From: Defluviimonas salinarum
Lineage (GTDB): Bacteria; Pseudomonadota; Alphaproteobacteria; Rhodobacterales; Rhodobacteraceae
Assembly (NCBI RefSeq): GCF_026013545.1
Contig: NZ_JAPDOG010000032.1
Span: 1 to 39,409, forward strand
Length of the DNA stretch: 39,409 nt
Direction of reading: 5' to 3'
In this document: piece by piece, positions 35,859-39,409 of the stretch
How positions within the stretch are numbered: the first letter of the stretch is position 1
Layout: the number at the start of each line of letters is the position of its first letter
The notes under the pieces: generated by a model
The model's database searches: none
What the model was told of the DNA's origin: nothing
Seen by the model: only the letters and a program-made list of their open reading frames with translations
Translations under genes and position numbers: made by a program

Positions 35859-38660
35859 TTACCTTCTTGTCAACAAATGCCTGAAATTCAGGGCGCCAAA
35901 GACGACGCCACCTGTCATCGTCCATAGGGCGACCGCGAGAATCGCAGCGGTATATCCTGCCACGCCGGCAAGCCCGGCGATAAGGACTAGGCCGACGATG
36001 CTTCCAAGCCTTTCGCCGGTGCGCAGAACGCCCAGAACTGCGGTCGGTCCGATCTCGGCGAGGTCGGTCTCGGCCACCAGCAACGCGATGGAAACCTGCG
36101 CACCCCGTATCATGGCGCTACCGGCACCCGTGGCGACCATCGCCAGAGCCATCGAAAGCTGTGACGGGTGGAGGGCTGCCGGCAGCAGCGCGACTCCGCA
36201 AACACCAGCGGCGCCGACACAAAGGAGAGCGTGAGAGCCCTTCAGGTGCTGCGATAGCCGACCCGCCAGCGGGCCTACTGCCATCAAAGTCAGGAAGAAC
36301 AGCATCAGGATCCGACCTATCTCGGCGGCGGATGCCCCCTGCGCATCGAGCGTGAGCGCAACGAGATAGGAGATGAAAGCTTGCAGAACGACAGCAGAAG
36401 GAATGACGATTCCCAGTATCAAGACGATTAGGCGCGGGTGCCTGAGCGCTGTCCACTTCGTCCGGACCGTTCGAATTGCGTGCGGATCATGGCGTTTGCC
36501 GACGTCCGGTGCGATCAGCCATGTGCTGAGCAGGGCGGAGGCCGCTATCAGACCGGCGCTGACCAGAAATACGTTGGCCGGGCCGAGGCGGTCGGCGAGG
36601 ACGCCACCCAGAGCGACGCCGGTGAACACGCCGCCGAAGAGAACCAGCGTGAAGACACCCAGCAAGCTATCGCGGTTCGATTTCGACGCGACACTCAAAA
36701 CATAGTCCTGCGCCGCGAGAGTCACAATCGCGTAGCCGAAACCGGTAACGGTGCGCCAGAAGATGATCTCTTGCGCGGTTGCGGCCGCGAAAAGCCCCAG
36801 ATGGGCTATTGCCGTCGGGATGGATGCCGCAACAAACAGCCGTCTGACGCCGAACCGTTCCACGAGCACCCGCGCATAGGGCGACATCATAACGATTGCC
36901 AGCAGATAGCCGGCGAGCGGCAGCGCGATCAACACGGCCTGGTCGAGCCAGGGCCACAGGTTTTCCGCTGCGCGCGTGTAAATCGGGAGAAAGGCCAATG
37001 GAAGTTCATCCGCTGCAGCAAAGAGGACAAGTGCCAGCCGAATGTCCCCAAACGACGAGGATTCGAGCAGGCGCGGCGCACCAGAGGTCAATCCGAACCG
37101 GTCGCCAATACGCCGCAGGGCGGCCTGCCGTTGTCCACCGGCCACTTCGACCGCCTCGCTAAAGGAAGCGTGAAGGACGATGGCGCGTTCTGACAATGTC
37201 CTCAAAATGATCCCGATAGTGCCTTGGCCCTTCGCGATCACTCTGCGCGAGAAATTCCCGGCTGCTTGCATCGCACTCAGCCTTTGCACTTGTTCGAGGC
37301 CCTCGGCGAGGGCACGTCCCGAGAGCAGAAGCATGACTTCGCTGGCCAGCAGCATGGTAACCAGCAGGATCACGACTGCATCAAGGAACACGCTGTGAAA
37401 CCGTTTGGTGATCAGCCGCGGATCGATGTCGATGACCACATACGCGACCTCTTCTCCATCGTGGACGATTGGATGGCTGCGAACATCCCGTCGTTCCCGC
37501 GGCGGCGCGAGATACGGGTCGATGCGGTTCCCGGCTTCGATCACAATCCGTCCCGTGGCGACGGCGATGTAGGCGACCTCAGGCAACCTCTTGAGCATGT
37601 CACCGAAGAATTGGTCAGCGCCTACGATCTCGTTCAGCGCTATGCCGCTGTCGAGCGCGCGCTGGACGTTCTCGCTGACGACGTTGCCGATCAGGTCTGT
37701 GCGCGCAGCCAGCTCCGGCTCGATGGATCGTGTCACGGCTCGGGTTGCGACGGTGCCTAGCATGATGGCGGAGATGACGAGAAGCAACACCGTGATCGGA
37801 AGAAGGCGCGCCATGATCACGGCCTTGAGCCTGCCCGCGTTCAGGTTCCCCTCATCCCCATCGTCTTTAGACGACCTGTCCTCGGACTGCAAATGAGCAC
37901 CATCGGGTTGCGCAATGGCCAACTGCAATTTTCGATACGCGGCGTCCGCGTCCTGCAGGTTTTGTCCCAGTCGGAGCAGTTCATGATTGAGACTGCCCGC
38001 CTTCGCCTCCGCTAACCCGGCATCATAGGATTGCCCGGCGCGGGTGGCTTCGAAGATGGTTCGCAAGTCGGCCAGTCTGCGCCTAGGACGGTCGAGAACG
38101 AGGTAGATCAGAACGAAAGCCAAGGCCGATGTCGCCAAAAGTATGACAAGGGCGCTGCGCAGCGTGATCCGCGCGATGTTTCGGGAGGCGGCATCCAACT
38201 TGTCATGCGGATACTCCACGACGACCGCACCCGAAGGCGGGGCGCCCTCTGCCGGGCGGATCGAGAAACCGCTATAAATCAAATCGCTGGTTTCGTGCCC
38301 CCAGACATCTTGATCGGCAAGCCGCATTGCCGTGAGCACATTGTCGTCAATTGTTCCTGGTTTCGATCCGGTCGTGTGGGCCACGATGCCCGTAGGATTG
38401 ATCGCGTGAACAGCGACAATGCTTGGATCAATGGCGATGCCGCGCGCCAGGATGGCATCGCCATCGCGGAGCATCGAGATTGGCAGGCCCAGGTCAAGGA
38501 TCGGACGAAACGTCTCTGCTGTCGTTTGCGCTATCACGGCGACCCGTTGCCGGAGAAGCTCGGAATAGATGGCATCGTGCTGAAGGATCAGGAGAAGCGA
38601 CAGCAAGGCTTGCGTGATTGCAATGACTAAGGTCGTGACAATCCAGCCCTTGAATCGCAT
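35859..38660 (-). CDS. Sensor-permease fusion: two extracytoplasmic sensor modules plus MFS transporter
   Basis: The 933-residue protein has an unusual order. Helix 1 (6-27), an extracytoplasmic domain (28-166), helix 2 (167-189) and a HAMP-like segment (190-250) come first. Then helix 3 (281-306), a second extracytoplasmic domain (307-422), helix 4 (424-447) and a clearer HAMP-like segment (447-505; AAGNFSRRV) follow. Last is a complete major facilitator domain (about 538-930, 11-12 helices) with an A-type loop PYARVLVERFGVRR. No kinase, cyclase or receiver domain is present. The sensors probably gate or tune the permease directly. The ATG at 38660 has AGGCGGG upstream. The substrate is not predictable; export or uptake cannot be told from sequence. 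Confidence 0.85.
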   Translation of the reverse strand: MRFKGWIVTTLVIAITQALLSLLLILQHDAIYSELLRQRVAVIAQTTAETFRPILDLGLPISMLRDGDAILARGIAIDPSIVAVHAINPTGIVAHTTGSKPGTIDDNVLTAMRLADQDVWGHETSDLIYSGFSIRPAEGAPPSGAVVVEYPHDKLDAASRNIARITLRSALVILLATSALAFVLIYLVLDRPRRRLADLRTIFEATRAGQSYDAGLAEAKAGSLNHELLRLGQNLQDADAAYRKLQLAIAQPDGAHLQSEDRSSKDDGDEGNLNAGRLKAVIMARLLPITVLLLVISAIMLGTVATRAVTRSIEPELAARTDLIGNVVSENVQRALDSGIALNEIVGADQFFGDMLKRLPEVAYIAVATGRIVIEAGNRIDPYLAPPRERRDVRSHPIVHDGEEVAYVVIDIDPRLITKRFHSVFLDAVVILLVTMLLASEVMLLLSGRALAEGLEQVQRLSAMQAAGNFSRRVIAKGQGTIGIILRTLSERAIVLHASFSEAVEVAGGQRQAALRRIGDRFGLTSGAPRLLESSSFGDIRLALVLFAAADELPLAFLPIYTRAAENLWPWLDQAVLIALPLAGYLLAIVMMSPYARVLVERFGVRRLFVAASIPTAIAHLGLFAAATAQEIIFWRTVTGFGYAIVTLAAQDYVLSVASKSNRDSLLGVFTLVLFGGVFTGVALGGVLADRLGPANVFLVSAGLIAASALLSTWLIAPDVGKRHDPHAIRTVRTKWTALRHPRLIVLILGIVIPSAVVLQAFISYLVALTLDAQGASAAEIGRILMLFFLTLMAVGPLAGRLSQHLKGSHALLCVGAAGVCGVALLPAALHPSQLSMALAMVATGAGSAMIRGAQVSIALLVAETDLAEIGPTAVLGVLRTGERLGSIVGLVLIAGLAGVAGYTAAILAVALWTMTGGVVFGALNFRHLLTRR

Positions 38661-38833
38661 CGATGACGGCCCGCCTACTCACGAAGTCGACTTGAGGTGC
38701 CACGCAAGTAGGCCCCACAACAACCGTGCGACGAGTCTGCTTGAAACCTCAAGGAAATTCGCAAACGCAAGGGTCCAAGTGGTGGTGTCAGACCAATTCG
38801 AACCCGTCTCCACAAGGGCAGGATTGCTGTCCC
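38661..38833. promoter_or_regulatory. Upstream region of sensor-MFS gene, with IS6-type end
   Basis: The 5' flank of the minus-strand sensor-MFS gene runs into the 3' end of an IS6-type element. The end repeat GGTGTCAGAC starts at 38784 and leaves about 123 bases of native upstream DNA. Any native promoter must lie there, or the IS may have supplied one. No clear promoter was assigned. Confidence 0.4.
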
Positions 38834-39296
38834 TTATGACGCGCCGAGGCCGCGCCACTCGGCGAGAGCGGCGGCGCGGTTCTTCTTGAAATTTACCCTC
38901 GAGTAGAAGCTGCGCTCCAAGTTGAAATGGTTGAAGACGGAGGCGTGGACGGCGGCGAACATCTGCAGACTTCGCATACGCCGAAACCGCTGCATCGCCC
39001 GTTCTCGTCGTCGGAACGGCAGGTGCGAATTCTCCGCCCGATTGTTGAGCCAGCGACCAGTTGCCTGGCGGTCGGCCGCACCGACCTCCTTCAATGCGGC
39101 GCTATAGGAGCGCAGCTTGTCGGTGACGAAAATGTGCGGACGACCGTAGCGCTTCATTGGTTTCTTGAGGAATTTCAATGCCGCCTTCTTGTCCCGCGTC
39201 TTCGTCACGAAGCTCTCGAGAACCTCGCCCTCATGATCGACGGCCCGCCAGAGGTAGTGCCGCTCGCCGTTGATCTTCACAAACATCTCGTCGGGC
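38784..39296 (-). mobile_element. IS6-type insertion sequence, 5'-truncated
   Basis: The element runs from its 3' end repeat (GGTGTCAGAC at 38784) through the transposase stop at 38834 up to about 39296. There it is cut by the left end of another copy on the opposite strand. The missing part would encode roughly the first third of the transposase. Confidence 0.75.
38834..39296 (-). pseudogene. IS6-type DDE transposase lacking its N-terminus
   Basis: About 150 residues remain: DEMFVKINGERHYLWRAVDH (first catalytic Asp), VTDKLRSYSAALKEVG (second Asp) and NNRAENSHLPFRRRERAMQR (catalytic Glu), closing with RAAALAEWRGLGAS. The DDE core is complete but the N-terminal helix-turn-helix region is absent upstream of 39296. 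The sequence there changes to the flank of the plus-strand copy. Probably inactive. Confidence 0.85.
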
Positions 39297-39409
39297 GGTG
39301 TCAGAGGAACCTGGCTTGCGGCGAGGCAGGGCGCCGACTAGCGCCGCTTGATGTCGAAACCTGACCCGTTCAAATACTTCAAGACGAGCCGCGAGATCAT
39401 CCGCCTGGC
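39297..39409 (+). mobile_element. Start of a second IS6-type element
   Basis: A left end GGTGTCAGAGGAACC (39297-39311) shares its first nine bases with the end repeats at 32872 and 38784. It is followed 39 bases later by a transposase start. The element continues beyond the window. Confidence 0.7.
39351..39409 (+). CDS. IS6-type transposase, N-terminal fragment at window edge
   Basis: ATG at 39351 opens a frame of 19 full codons, MSKPDPFKYFKTSREIIRL, the usual start of this IS6 transposase group (short N-terminus, then the helix-turn-helix). It runs off the right edge of the window. It is head-to-head with the truncated minus-strand copy, whose missing N-terminus would have read the same way. 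Confidence 0.8.
   Translation, partial: MSKPDPFKYFKTSREIIRL

Overview
The window is GC-rich chromosomal-type DNA from an alphaproteobacterium, most likely of the order Rhodobacterales. That placement is inferred from the gene set and order: PccR/ScfR-type regulator, bioY-pccB-pccA-mcm, class I PHA genes, an sucC start beginning MNIHEYQAKALLRSYG, and IS types common in that group. No rRNA or tRNA gene and no CRISPR array was seen.

Region 1 (1-23676, all on the minus strand) is an ordinary-looking but very complete metabolic block. In transcription order it reads bioY, pccB, pccA, mcm, maeB, prpE, bktB, phaC, phaB, aceE, aceF, lpdA, phasin, adk, DUF4212, Na+/solute symporter, then the first 34 codons of sucC. 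Together the products can take up a short carboxylate, activate propionate (PrpE), and carboxylate and rearrange it to succinyl-CoA (PccAB, Mcm). They can then drain C4 acids to pyruvate (MaeB) and acetyl-CoA (AceEF-Lpd), or condense propionyl- and acetyl-CoA (BktB, PhaB, PhaC, phasin) into polyhydroxyalkanoate. Adenylate kinase could recycle the AMP made by PrpE. aceE carries a one-base frameshift near 8278. A divergent PccR-like regulator (23842-25260) sits across an intergenic region with GCAAA-type boxes.

Region 2 (about 25350-27050) is an insertion-sequence graveyard: an IS21 istA stub, an rve-type transposase tail, an IS110 stub, and between them a small orphan membrane protein.

Region 3 (27381-32841, plus strand) is a three-gene cyanophycin module: cyanophycinase cphB, cyanophycin synthetase cphA, and a second Mur-ligase protein that looks like the C-terminal half of CphA with a different N-terminal domain in place of ATP-grasp. 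Three 13-bp tandem repeats lie about 200 bp upstream.

Region 4 (32872-39409) is again mobile. It has an IS6-type remnant, an IS3 pseudogene cut by a second IS3-type remnant, the C-terminus of a tyrosine recombinase, and then two intact minus-strand genes. These encode a 933-residue protein with two membrane-anchored extracytoplasmic sensor modules fused to a major facilitator permease, and an ABC_sub_bind-type periplasmic binding protein with no ABC permease or ATPase nearby. The window closes with a 5'-truncated IS6-type element head-to-head with the start of another copy of the same type. The cyanophycin trio and the sensor-MFS/binding-protein pair are the two parts most likely to hold undescribed biology.
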